From contig JAPEHQ010000011.1 in the NCBI GenBank assembly GCA_027405735.1, positions 1,426,001 to 1,490,000 of the forward strand: 64,000 nucleotides of DNA, written 5' to 3'. The notes beneath the pieces are model-generated. The model was given only the letters and a program-made list of their open reading frames with translations. It was not told where the DNA came from and did not search any database. Positions 1 through 9,365 of the stretch are shown one piece after another. Numbering within the stretch: the first letter of the stretch is position 1; every line of letters begins with the position of its first letter. Both the position numbers and the translations under genes were made by a program. The stretch is from Mucor racemosus (Eukaryota > Mucoromycota > Mucoromycetes > Mucorales > Mucoraceae).

Positions 1-994
1 GAAAGCAATTTGGTGATGGTGGTGATCGTATTCGTTACACTTTCCCTCCTCTTATTGTTTCAGCTGTGAAACTCGCTAGACGTTACAAATTCTTAGAGGA
101 ACAAGATGAGATTTGGGAGAAAAAGACCTCTGCTCTTTTCCGCTTCATTCATCAAGTGATTTCTACATTGTATCACAAGTGTGAAGTTGCTGATAATTGT
201 CTTCATTTGTTTTTGTTGGCCGGTCAAAGTGCTGATGAATGTGGTTTTGAAGAAATCGCATATGAATTCTTTGTGGAAGCATTTACCATTTATGAAGAAT
301 CCATCTCTGAATCACGTGCTCAATTCCAAGCAATTACTTGTATCATTGGTGCTCTTCAACAAACTCGTGTATTCTCTGTCGATAACTATGATACTTTGAT
401 CACCAAAGCTGCTTTGCATAGTAGTAAGCTCTTGAAGAAGCCCGATCAATGCCGTGGTGTTTATCTTTCTTCTCACCTTTGGTGGGCCACTGAGCGTGGT
501 ATTGGTGAGTCTGATCTCCCTGAAGGAGAAAAGGCTACTTTATTTAGAGATGGCAAGCGTGCCCTTGAATGTCTTCAAAAGGCATTGAAGATTGCTGATA
601 GCTGCATGGATCCTGTTACAAATGTAGAATTGTTTGTTGAAATTTTAAATCGATACATTTACTATTTCGAAAAGGGAAATGATGCTGTAAGTAATATTTT
701 AACTGATTTCAAGATATAAAATGCTAATCATCTTACATTATTTAGGTTACTGTCAAGTATTTGAATGGTTTAATTGATCTTATTAATACCAATTTGAGCA
801 ATATGGATAACCCTGATCAACATCCTCCTACACCCAATTCTTCTTCTCTTGTCGAGCACGAAGGTCTTGTTTCAGACTATGTTCGTCGTCATTTCCGTGC
901 TACTCTTTTGCATTTACAAAATCGCAAAGAGCAATCTGCTCGTACTGACTTCCAAGGTCCCAAGTATGATGAATTAGATCTTGGAGATATTTAA
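1..994 (+). CDS. VPS35: VPS35 retromer subunit, C-terminal part (5' end cut by window edge)
   Basis: Vps35 is the large alpha-solenoid scaffold of the retromer, which recycles cargo from endosomes to the Golgi and plasma membrane. The reading frame is already open at base 3. The visible 310 residues include KQFGDGGDRIRYTFPPLIVSA near the edge, then KLARRY, AYEFFVEAFTIYEE and SSHLWWATE, all typical of the C-terminal helical repeats. One intron (687-745, 59 nt, GTAAGT donor, TTTAG acceptor, internal CTAAT) splits the codons after GNDA and gives VTVKYLNGLIDLI in exon 2. The stop is at 992-994, and an AATAAA polyadenylation signal lies at 1034-1039. No lesion is seen. Assignment rests on family knowledge of the conserved C-terminal motifs. 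Confidence 0.93.
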
Positions 995-2272
995 ATACAA
1001 TGATTTTTGTGTGTACTATACTTTATTTTCGATAATAAACATTATTAATTTCTAAACTTTACAAATGGACCATTTCTTAAAGAATTCTTTTACGAGTTGT
1101 TTGCACGAGCCTGAAGCTCCTCCTAGTTTAAATCTATTTCTTGGATCACATAACATCTTTCATTTTTAATCGACCAAACCCTCAATGAAGCAAGCAGAAT
1201 ATTAATTCTTGGTTCAGATTTCTCATAATCTCAATTAACTACATTTTTAAATCACTTTTCATCACTCCATTTTCCAAATTAATGCATTCTCTATTACTAT
1301 TATAATAAACATACATAATAAGGCTTACAATGCACAACCATATTCAGATAAAAATCAAATGGTGGTTGTAAACCGGTATGGTTGTGCACAAAAATGTAAG
1401 TGATATCAAAAAGATTGCTCTTCTTGGCTTCTCAAATAATAAACAATTTGGTATTAACAGAATTAATCAATGAGAAGATGAGTGCATGTATAATACCATG
1501 CATCCATCATTTGTCTAGAGAGATTTACTTGGCGGCAATAACTATCATCACCCACATTTTGAAGTTCAGAGCATATAACATCTTGATGTTACTAACTCAA
1601 AAATAAAGGCATTTTAATAAAAAATAAAAATAAACGTCAACATTATGGACCGCTTGTTAATCAAATCAATGAATCGAGACATGAAAATATAACTAAATTA
1701 TATAAAACATCACTTTAATTACGCATAATTCTGTTCAAATCAGCAAAACACGGTATTTTTAAAGTATTGTTTTATGCACTTTTTGCATAAATCTGAAGCT
1801 CAAATTCCATCAAAACTATTTCTTAGATCAAGCACCTTCTTGCTATATTTTTATCTTATATTTTTGGGGTGGTAAAAAACACGATTGAGATCCACCTCCC
1901 AACCCTTATAGATATAGGCAAAAATTGGTTAAAATCATTCAATCGACATTTTCACCCCGAAAATGGGATTTTTACTATACCTTTCCTAAGCTCAAAATAA
2001 TCGAAATTTACCATAGATTTATATGAAAGTATTTATTTGGCTGGTAATTATTCTTAAAATAGACTTTTGTGCATGAAACCACTTTTTATACTTTTCAAAA
2101 TTGCGCAATATTTTTGGTAAAAAAGATTCAAAATAGTAGCACCATTCGACGCAAAATTTAAAGATGTATTTTTAATACTTAATTTACCATGCAAGTTTAC
2201 ATAGTAATTTCTGGCTTAATTTACGAAAAGAGATATAATTCTTCGAAAATGACACTTTTGGAGGATCTGGCG
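995..2272. other. AT-rich spacer between VPS35 and the Fanzor element
   Basis: No gene is supported; short open frames here show no codon-like pattern. It holds the VPS35 polyadenylation signal, a foldback at 1324-1400, and two diverged direct copies of about 48 bp (1101-1148 and 1782-1829) sharing CTGAAGCTC and CTATTTCTT-GATCA blocks. These lie outside the bounded Fanzor element. Confidence 0.7.
1324..1400. repeat. Foldback / inverted repeat with 12-bp perfect arms
   Basis: TGCACAACCATA at 1331-1342 is exactly complementary to TATGGTTGTGCA at 1377-1388. The pairing extends imperfectly outward (CTTACA at 1324-1329 against TGTAAG at 1395-1400), with a bulge on the right side. The loop holds a further GGTGGTTGTAAACC segment that could pair alternatively with the left arm. 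It could be a tiny foldback MITE or a structured RNA; the sequence alone does not decide. Confidence 0.55.
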
Positions 2273-2280
2273 ATCAGCAT
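2273..2280. repeat. Putative left target-site duplication, ATCAGCAT
   Basis: This 8-bp word recurs in direct orientation at 6674-6681. Each copy sits exactly six bases outside the 21-bp perfect inverted repeat that flanks the Fanzor gene. This symmetric placement is what a target-site duplication predicts. An 8-bp duplication is usual for hAT and a few other DNA-transposon superfamilies. Confidence 0.65.
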
Positions 2281-2307
2281 CGAAAACTTGAATCTTGCGA
2301 GTATAAT
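2281..2307 (+). repeat. Left terminal inverted repeat of the Fanzor element
   Basis: The outer six bases are CGAAAA, followed by 21 bases (2287-2307, beginning CTTGAATCTTGCGAG) that are the exact reverse complement of 6647-6667. Over 27 bp, 23 positions agree with the right end; all four mismatches fall in the outer six bases. Confidence 0.8.
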
Positions 2308-2371
2308 AATTACCATATTAGTAAATGCCATACAGCTTAGCCAATTTTTACTACAACTTACCAGATTCAAG
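2287..2371 (-). ncRNA. Candidate Fanzor guide (omega-type) RNA region at the 3' end of the gene
   Basis: Fanzor and TnpB proteins use an RNA encoded at or just past the 3' end of their own gene, running toward the element end. Here AGATTCAAG at 2363-2371, which overlaps the stop codon (2367-2369), is the exact complement of CTTGAATCT at 2287-2295 inside the left terminal repeat. The minus-strand transcript could therefore close a 9-bp stem around a 67-nt loop that ends near the element boundary. Position and pairing fit a guide-RNA scaffold, with guide sequence expected from beyond the element end. No covariation or expression evidence is available. An alternative is a 3'-UTR intron, because GTAAGT begins five bases after the stop. 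Confidence 0.35.
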
Positions 2372-5300
2372 CCTCCGCTGATGCAGCACCGCTGCCGTCC
2401 CCATGCTCGTTTCTTGAACAGAAAGCATTGGTCTTGGTGAAAATACCAGTATAGGATTGACTGGGTTTAGGATTGAACACCGGTAATGGCTCATTAAAAA
2501 TTAAATTAGAAAGACCAGATACAGCAATAGCCAAAGCGGATGTTTTGTCTCTTGATTGAATTGGCTTGTGAGATCTGACAGAAATACATCTTGGATTAAG
2601 GCACCAGAAAGCACCATTTACTGTCTTTTTTGCTGATTTATCTTTACTAGTTCTTTTGGGATGCGTGAGTGGACCAAAACAAAACATACAAGTTTGGGAT
2701 GTCTTGTGTTCATTTGTAAAATGGATAGCAGAAGAAACAGCATGCAGTTTTGGCTTCCATTTACCTCCGTATTTTAGATGGCCTTTCAGCCTCGAGCCAA
2801 CACCAGTGCCTCTATCCCCAATAAACATTATAAGGGACGTTTGTGGACGTCTACCAACACAAAAAGATCTTTCTTTGGAGGCAGCACCGGAGCGAAATCT
2901 TTTGTCATTGCATTCAGTACTTCTTGTTAAATTAACCATTTTCTTTGAATGGTAGAATGCACGGAGCGTTTTGATATCTTCCTTACGATTAACCAATCTG
3001 CTCTGAATTTCATCAACATCCTTTGATAAATATACACTAGATTTGGATAGTTTGGTTTCAATCATCTTTACTTGTCTGCCTTCTGTGCTTTGTTTGTCTT
3101 TTTCTATCAGCTTCCTCTTTCTGAATTGACCAGACCCGAAATCAATATCTTCGGCATACATCTTGTACGATTCTGGAAGGGGCTGGAAAACGTCAGATGC
3201 TGCATCAAGATCATCGTTGTCATTATCAGAAGCAAGAGGAGAGTATTTGTTATGCAGATTTAAGCAGTATTTATACTTGTTAATGTCAACAGCAACTGTT
3301 TCAGTCATAACTTTGAGACCATTGTCTGTTCCTGAGAATATCAAATTTCCAAGGGACTCTTCATTATGAATTTCTTCAGTCCTTGCAATACTTGGTATAT
3401 CCTTATTGCGATACTGAATGGCTTTTCTTGAATAATATTGTTGACTCCTAAGATCAGCAAGCTGTTGCTTCGTCGCTTGTAGAGCACTAAAAGCATTGAA
3501 TCTATCTGCTTTCAATTTTTGGATTTCCTGATATTTACTATGATCATTCTTCCATTGAATTTTTAAATCTTTGATTCTTGTAGAAAAATCGTCTCGTCTG
3601 AATTGTCTGCTGCGCCCTTTTAATAGCGCAGAAACATTCTGAATCTGTTGTCCTATATCAGCAATGTCAGATTTCAATTCTTGATTGCTTCTCGACTGTA
3701 AATCTTTGACAGTGTCCCAATCAATGTCGATCAAGTTTGCGTTGGTGTTTGTGTTGGTAGCTTGGTCTTTGATAGGTCTATTTCCTAAGATTCTTGCAGA
3801 TTTAAGTCCAGGTGAAATTATCACATTATGAGCAAAAGTTAATTTATATGATTTACAAGCATTATTAATAGCACGAATGTCGAAAAAAGAGTTGAATACT
3901 GCATCTTTGTAGGTACGTGCTTTAACAACTGAATCAATGACATAACCTTGAAAGTCGAAAATGGTCATCTGATCGCCTTCATTCTTCTGACTGCATAAAG
4001 CATAAATTGATGGAGCATCTAATCGTAAAGCATTCAAAGATGCATGGGAGGATGTGGGGCACAAGTCCATTACAAATTTATTATATCCAACTGATCGAAG
4101 TACATCGTTAGCTAACAATAAGAATGGAAGTTGAAATCCAATATGACCATAATTTTCTTTGCTTGGTATATATGGAAGCAATGCGTTTGATAACATTAAA
4201 CATACTGTAGTTTCAGCAGGAGTAATATCTGGAACCTCCTCTTTAAAATGATTATCGGTAATAGTCTCCCCATAATGATTAAACATAAGGTCTTTTATAA
4301 CAGCTTTCAGTGTTAAAATTCGTCGTCTTGTTACATCACGATCATCTGATTCTGCTTCCTCCATTTCTTCCTCCTCCAGAACTTCATTAAATGGGATGAT
4401 TTCTTCAATCGGGGCAATATTATCATTGGAGGCAGACCCAGATTCTTTTTGAAAAGGTTTATCACGATCAGGGCGTCTGAAAGTTTGATGCATATTGTTG
4501 ATTCGTTGTTGGCTTTTTTCAGCTAATACAAACCACCTGTTATCTTCTCCTTTACCTTGAGCCTTTCTCTGATACTTTTTCAATTTGTGCTTCTCTGATC
4601 GAATGACGTTGTGGAACGAGTTTCGAGAAGGCTTTGAAACATCATCTTTTTCATGATCTTCTTTTGACTTTGATTCAATGTAATCCTGATATTTTTTCTC
4701 ACGTTTGGGAGCAAGATGTATCCGGAGGAGGATTTCAATCACCTTATTCAATATCTTGTTGAATAACTTGTTACCAGACCACATATTCTTCAAGTTGACT
4801 TTATATAGGTTCAAAGCTACCTGCATCAATTCATTAGCAGATCGAGGAGTTTCCTGAGAAAATGACGATATCAACGGATGATTGCTTTCGGCCAAAGCAT
4901 GAAATATAGGATTTGTGCTTTTTGATCCCTTTTTTCCAAATAATGTAACATGGAGGTAGTCAATGTGTTGACTTTGGAAGAGTTGCTTCAAGTTTTTGCA
5001 GAAGGACTCAGACTTGACAGCGTCTGATGACAATGGAGGAGCAGAAAATTTGGTGTCAGATTTCATTCGAAAGTCTGATGGAAGGATACTTTCAATTGGG
5101 AAACCTTGGCACTTGTTATATTCTACATCTCCATTTTGAGCAACCACGAATTGCGATGATTTCATAGAGAGCATCAATGTGAAAACGACCAGTTGGATAT
5201 CCATGAGATAATCAGATATATTATATAATGCAGCATTTACTTTGCGTAGAAATGCTTCAGCAATCTGTGGATTTACATCTTTTTGTAATATGCTTTTAAA

Positions 5301-5954
5301 TGATACTGTACAGGTACAATATTCCATGCTTTCTTCTTCTTTTTCAATGGAAATGTCTGACATTTTGGTTGGAGCACCAGAGATTGAGGATACTTCAGAT
5401 ACTACATCCATTGCAGAGAGCTCTCGACGAAGAGAAGGTATAAGACTAGAAGATTCAGCTTGCGATGGTTGCTGTAATGTTTTTCCTGAAGAACTTGATG
5501 GTTCTGATGAAAAAGATAATACAATGTTGTCAAAATTTTCTTTCACGTAGTCTTGCCAGTGTACAAAGTTTCGCTTAAGAGTATGGTGTTCAAGATAATC
5601 GCTTAATTCACCTTGATTACAGTTACATATGTTCTCAGCATTGCTAAGGATTCCAGGAGGGAGCCTCTTCGCTTCAGACATCGTTTTCTTTAATTCTATC
5701 AGCTTTTTATCTTTACCAATAATAGGTTTAACCTTATTTGTAATATTATCACGCATAGATTGATAGAAGCTATCCATCAGTCTCTGAGAAGAAACTCCAG
5801 ACGTCCTTAGCCGTTTTATTATGGGAGCTGCAGTGGATGATGATGATGTATGTTCTCTTTTCTTTCCACTTGAAGTGTTCCATTGAGGCGGGTAACTAGT
5901 TTGGGTGCCATCAAAAGCATCTCTCTGTTCTTTCTTCTTATGGATGCTGGACAT
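2367..5954 (-). CDS. Fanzor (eukaryotic TnpB-like RNA-guided RuvC nuclease), intact
   Basis: An intronless 1195-residue ORF, ATG at 5952-5954 and TGA at 2367-2369. The C-terminal third carries a split RuvC fold with a zinc ribbon. RuvC-I is in FSGTDNGL (Asp877). A glutamate sits just before the ribbon in TNEHKTSQTC (Glu1082), the relocated position typical of Fanzors. The ribbon cysteines are C1089, C1092, C1118 and C1123, and RuvC-III is in SRDKTSALAIA (Asp1136). All catalytic and zinc positions are present, so the enzyme may be active. Residues 1-600 are not recognisable. They include a basic, Ser-rich N-terminus (KKREH, IIKRLR) that may act as a nuclear signal, and an acidic stretch near 527-540. 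Residues 750-850 look coiled-coil. The family cuts DNA guided by an RNA from the gene's 3' end. It is unlike its neighbours in lacking introns. A long N-terminus suggests the Fanzor1 group. Confidence 0.88.
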   Translation of the reverse strand: MSSIHKKKEQRDAFDGTQTSYPPQWNTSSGKKREHTSSSSTAAPIIKRLRTSGVSSQRLMDSFYQSMRDNITNKVKPIIGKDKKLIELKKTMSEAKRLPPGILSNAENICNCNQGELSDYLEHHTLKRNFVHWQDYVKENFDNIVLSFSSEPSSSSGKTLQQPSQAESSSLIPSLRRELSAMDVVSEVSSISGAPTKMSDISIEKEEESMEYCTCTVSFKSILQKDVNPQIAEAFLRKVNAALYNISDYLMDIQLVVFTLMLSMKSSQFVVAQNGDVEYNKCQGFPIESILPSDFRMKSDTKFSAPPLSSDAVKSESFCKNLKQLFQSQHIDYLHVTLFGKKGSKSTNPIFHALAESNHPLISSFSQETPRSANELMQVALNLYKVNLKNMWSGNKLFNKILNKVIEILLRIHLAPKREKKYQDYIESKSKEDHEKDDVSKPSRNSFHNVIRSEKHKLKKYQRKAQGKGEDNRWFVLAEKSQQRINNMHQTFRRPDRDKPFQKESGSASNDNIAPIEEIIPFNEVLEEEEMEEAESDDRDVTRRRILTLKAVIKDLMFNHYGETITDNHFKEEVPDITPAETTVCLMLSNALLPYIPSKENYGHIGFQLPFLLLANDVLRSVGYNKFVMDLCPTSSHASLNALRLDAPSIYALCSQKNEGDQMTIFDFQGYVIDSVVKARTYKDAVFNSFFDIRAINNACKSYKLTFAHNVIISPGLKSARILGNRPIKDQATNTNTNANLIDIDWDTVKDLQSRSNQELKSDIADIGQQIQNVSALLKGRSRQFRRDDFSTRIKDLKIQWKNDHSKYQEIQKLKADRFNAFSALQATKQQLADLRSQQYYSRKAIQYRNKDIPSIARTEEIHNEESLGNLIFSGTDNGLKVMTETVAVDINKYKYCLNLHNKYSPLASDNDNDDLDAASDVFQPLPESYKMYAEDIDFGSGQFRKRKLIEKDKQSTEGRQVKMIETKLSKSSVYLSKDVDEIQSRLVNRKEDIKTLRAFYHSKKMVNLTRSTECNDKRFRSGAASKERSFCVGRRPQTSLIMFIGDRGTGVGSRLKGHLKYGGKWKPKLHAVSSAIHFTNEHKTSQTCMFCFGPLTHPKRTSKDKSAKKTVNGAFWCLNPRCISVRSHKPIQSRDKTSALAIAVSGLSNLIFNEPLPVFNPKPSQSYTGIFTKTNAFCSRNEHGDGSGAASAEA

Positions 5955-6646
5955 TTAGCTTAAATTATAATCGACCAAATGTTAGTTCTCGTATGTTAAA
6001 ACCAAACACTACTTGTGTCATACATACTTGTAATACTTGTATATCCTGATTGTATATGTTTTTATTAATGTATTTGTGAAAAAGTGGTAAATAGGATCAG
6101 AAAGAGAGGGAGAAAAGAAAAAGAAAAGGCTTAATAAACGTTTGATAAACAATATCTATGGGGCTATATCCTGAGCTCAATTAATATATCATAAATAATT
6201 TCATATTCTATATGCTATTTTAACAGCCAGTTGAAATACATTACATTCTGTATGCTGACTTGACGATGTATATAGGTCAATTCAGCCTGGATTATAAAGA
6301 AGATACGTATAATACTGAATATGAATAATGAAGAAATTTAAGCCGACTACAATACAAATTTCTTGTACTATCTCACTTTGATTATATTCTATACTGGCAT
6401 TACTTCAGTATGCACAATAAATTTATCTCAATGATCCGAACACTACAGTAGTATACTTGATTGAGCAAATTGCATAAATTGAAAGTGAGTTTAAGAACAA
6501 TTATCTGTGTTAAATTAAATTTATCTATATTATAAATGTTATCAATTGAGTTAAAAATAATAATATAGTAGATTCATGTAGGAGCTATGGCATGCTGACA
6601 TTGCATTGTCATATGGATTGTCCTGTAAGTTTAGTGTGTAAAATAT
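5955..6646 (-). promoter_or_regulatory. 5' region of the Fanzor gene inside the element
   Basis: No ORF is supported. A purine tract at 6100-6128 reads as a CT-rich tract on the gene's strand about 150 nt before the ATG. It resembles the CT-rich tracts before the chitin synthase and fatty acid hydroxylase genes here, so it may be the core promoter. A short palindrome-like word (TGACATTGCATTGTCA, near 6597-6612) lies close to the right terminal repeat. Confidence 0.4.
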
Positions 6647-6673
6647 ATTATACTCGCAAGATTCAAGGCTTGC
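6647..6673 (-). repeat. Right terminal inverted repeat of the Fanzor element
   Basis: Bases 6647-6667 are the exact reverse complement of 2287-2307; the six outer bases (GCTTGC) match poorly. The chance of a 21-bp perfect inverted pair between two short spacers is negligible, so common origin is near certain. Confidence 0.8.
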
Positions 6674-6681
6674 ATCAGCAT
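6674..6681. repeat. Putative right target-site duplication, ATCAGCAT
   Basis: Direct copy of 2273-2280, placed symmetrically six bases outside the perfect part of the right inverted repeat. Confidence 0.65.
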
Positions 6682-7313
6682 TACATCGGCATTTGAATAC
6701 GATTTTCCTGCAAAATCATGCTTTTAAAGCATGAAATAACTCTTATAAAAGTAAACTGCTGTCGACTTAACGGGGTGAAAAAAAAATAGAGGAGCAAATT
6801 AAATATGCTACTCAATAATGTTATATAGTTGAATGGTAAATAACGGTAATTAGAAAGCAGGATAAAAATCGTTAAAAGTTATTTTTGTGACGGACTAAGA
6901 ATCTAAATATCCATAATTTCAACTAATTTTCAAGGATTTCCATTTGACAACTAGATTTGTTTATCATTGCAATTCAGTATATGCAACAGCTATGATACAC
7001 AATAGTTCTTTTCATGCTTTTTTTATATTTTATTCTTGCATTTGTATTCGTCTTTGCCCAGAATACAATTTTTTTTTTTTTTTGGCGTTGATAAACTTTT
7101 GACGAAGTGATTACTACTGATACAGCAAGATAAAGCCAGTCCAGGGACAAATATCAAAAGGAAACTTGGAGTATGCAAGCGATAGATATAAGTTTTATTG
7201 TTTGGGCTGATGGTACACATATTTGTACGATATTTAATCAATTATTGAGTATACATATATAGATTTATTGAATAAAGTAATGTACAATTTAAGATAAACA
7301 GAAGCATGGCTTT
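6682..7313. other. Spacer between the Fanzor element and the MFS permease
   Basis: No gene seen. It includes a 19-nt palindrome (6716-6734, TCATGCTTT centred on T), a T tract near 7069-7083 and the likely 3' UTR of the minus-strand permease (TTTATT, i.e. AATAAA on the gene strand, near 7263-7268). Confidence 0.6.
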
Positions 7314-9365
7314 TTACAAGACATACTTGAAGCTGTAATGACGATCTCCAACAAGATCCATGCCACCATATTTATGAATTTCAAGCTCTCTTTGTTCTTC
7401 AGAGAGTTTACTTCTTCTATTATTTTCACGAGCGAGTAGAATACGTAATATAATGACGAGAACAGTTTGAAAAGCCATACAACCAAATGCAATGGCATTA
7501 CCAGCAAAGTAATGAGGAGGATCTAATTAAATTTTGAGTCAGTCATACGCTTAGTAGACTTGACAAGCATTACTTACCATAGTAGATCTGTCCACCAATA
7601 GCACCACCAATTGTTCCAACACTGACAATTGCAGCTGAAGCAACAGCACGACGTGTAAGACCACCACTACAGTTAATGTATTAGTATATTACAGGCTTAT
7701 GGAGGTGAAATCAAACTTACTAATTATTGTTAAACCATGCAACCTTGACAGCAACATTTGCATAAACTGCAACAGTTACCAAACAAGCAGAAATGTAATT
7801 GCCTGCAATATTGTCAGAAGAAAGGAACATTAACAATAAGAAACCCAATAAAGCAATGACATTCAATCCCATCATATGATAAGCTCTTTCAAAGTAACGA
7901 TCTGCGTGTATGACAAATTAGAAACTATAAGCTTATAAATGGAAATTAACAGTTACCTGAACTCCAACTAATGGCTATTGTTACCAAAAATGCGAAAAAG
8001 TATGGAGGTACAGTCAATGCTTGGGCTACAGGCTTGGACCAAGTTCCCATATTAGCTACAATGGAAGGCAAAAAGAGGGTAACACCCTGTAATGCAACTG
8101 TACCCGTGATATAAATTGTCATGTAAATATAAGTTTTCCAATCTGTGAAGACTGAAACAACTTGAGCCCATGACCATGAATGATCGTTTGATGCACCAGC
8201 ATCTAAGAATTAGAATACACGATTAGCAACAAATTTATATGTGCTATATATTTCTTGTTATATTTACCACTTGCTAATCTATTTACGGCATGTTCTCTTT
8301 CTTCTTCGGTAAGGAATTTAGCGGATTCTGGGCTATTTGGTAAATACCAAGCCGAGAAAGCCGCCAAGATGACAGATGGAACACCTTCGATAATAAAAAG
8401 CCTATACAAAAAGAAATGCAATCATGAGCCAATGCTATAAATTTAGTGATGTAAATTTTCTTTACATACCATTGCCATGTCGCTAATGCATCGTTTTGGA
8501 TTTGACTAATACCAAAAGCAATTAAACCACCACAGGCGCCAGCTAAACTACTGAATGACCAGAAGAAACCGATACGACGGCCGTATTCTTTTCTTGTGTA
8601 CCACAATGACATGAAATAAATGACACCAGGAAAAAATCCTAATCAAAGACAATCATGTATTAATATAAATTAAAGTATTGATTGCTATAATTTATTTACC
8701 TGCTTCGAAAACACCCAAAAGGAATCGGCAAACAGCAAGTCCAGCGAAATTAGAGCTTGCGGCCATTGCGGTTGCTACGGCACCCCAAAGGCTAAATAAT
8801 TATCAAATTAACCAGTGTTTTTCATAAGGTGATCAAAATATACATACAACATCAAGATACCTAACCAATATGATGGGCGCCAGCGTCTCATAATAATATT
8901 GGAGGGAAGATCAAAGAGTACATAGGAAAAATAAAAGATGGATAGACACCATTGATACTCTGAAGCTGACAGATTTAAATCTTCTTCAAGACCACCTAAC
9001 TTAGCATTACCGATATTTGATCTGTAAATACTAATGTTAGTAAATGTAAAATATTTGTATGGTTTCGCGATGCCATGTACTCACCTATCAATATAACTCA
9101 ATAGATATAAAATACATAATAGTGGTAATAATCTCTTGTCCAATTTTCTACAATATATGAGTAAATATACATTATAAAGAATAATGCACGTATATCTATA
9201 CCTTATCAGAGTATTGTTTAGTGTACTATCCTCCTTATATGACAAATCCTCCACTTGATTAATGGAGGTTTCTTCTTTTAATATGACATCAGTATGAATT
9301 ACTTCTGCGATAGATTCACTCTTGTTAGAAACAGTTGTGTGGTTGTTTCTGGTAATGTCTGCCAT
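7314..9365 (-). CDS. MFS permease of the anion:cation symporter (Dal5/allantoate-type) family, ten exons
   Basis: Splicing 9365-9202, 9147-9085, 9021-8848, 8791-8700, 8638-8470, 8401-8268, 8202-7957, 7901-7721, 7666-7578 and 7522-7314 gives one frame of 506 residues. All introns are short with GT/AG ends. A polar N-terminal tail leads to KLDKRLLPLLCILYLLSYIDRSNIGNA, the hallmark start of TM1 in this family. It is followed by LPSNIILRRWRPSYWLG, the GVFEAGFFPGVIYFMSLWYTRKE loop and LPNSPESAKFLTEEER before the central cytoplasmic loop. These features fit fungal ACS-family carriers for allantoate, nicotinate, tartrate or other carboxylates. The substrate cannot be read from sequence. The protein is integral to the plasma membrane. 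No lesion is seen. Confidence 0.87.

Larger units (their letters stand above)
2281..6673 (-). mobile_element. Fanzor-carrying DNA transposon-like element, 4393 bp
   Basis: The element is bounded by inverted repeats at 2281-2307 and 6647-6673 and flanked by direct ATCAGCAT copies at 2273-2280 and 6674-6681. The only sizeable gene is the Fanzor ORF on the minus strand. It ends 59 bp from the left repeat and starts 692 bp inside the right one. No DDE or other transposase ORF or motif is visible, so the copy would be non-autonomous for cut-and-paste movement and would need help in trans. Fanzor1 genes are known as passengers in several eukaryotic DNA-transposon superfamilies. The 8-bp duplication suggests a hAT-like mover, but the outermost repeat bases (CG... 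and GC...) are not a standard hAT end, so the superfamily is left open. Confidence 0.75.

Noticed and set aside
1949..6781. 11-bp inverted match TTTTCACCCCG (1949-1959) / CGGGGTGAAAA (6771-6781) as an outer terminal repeat of the Fanzor element
   Set aside because: It is short, A/T-run dominated and asymmetrically placed (338 bp versus 104 bp outside the perfect repeats), unlike the symmetric 8-bp duplication.
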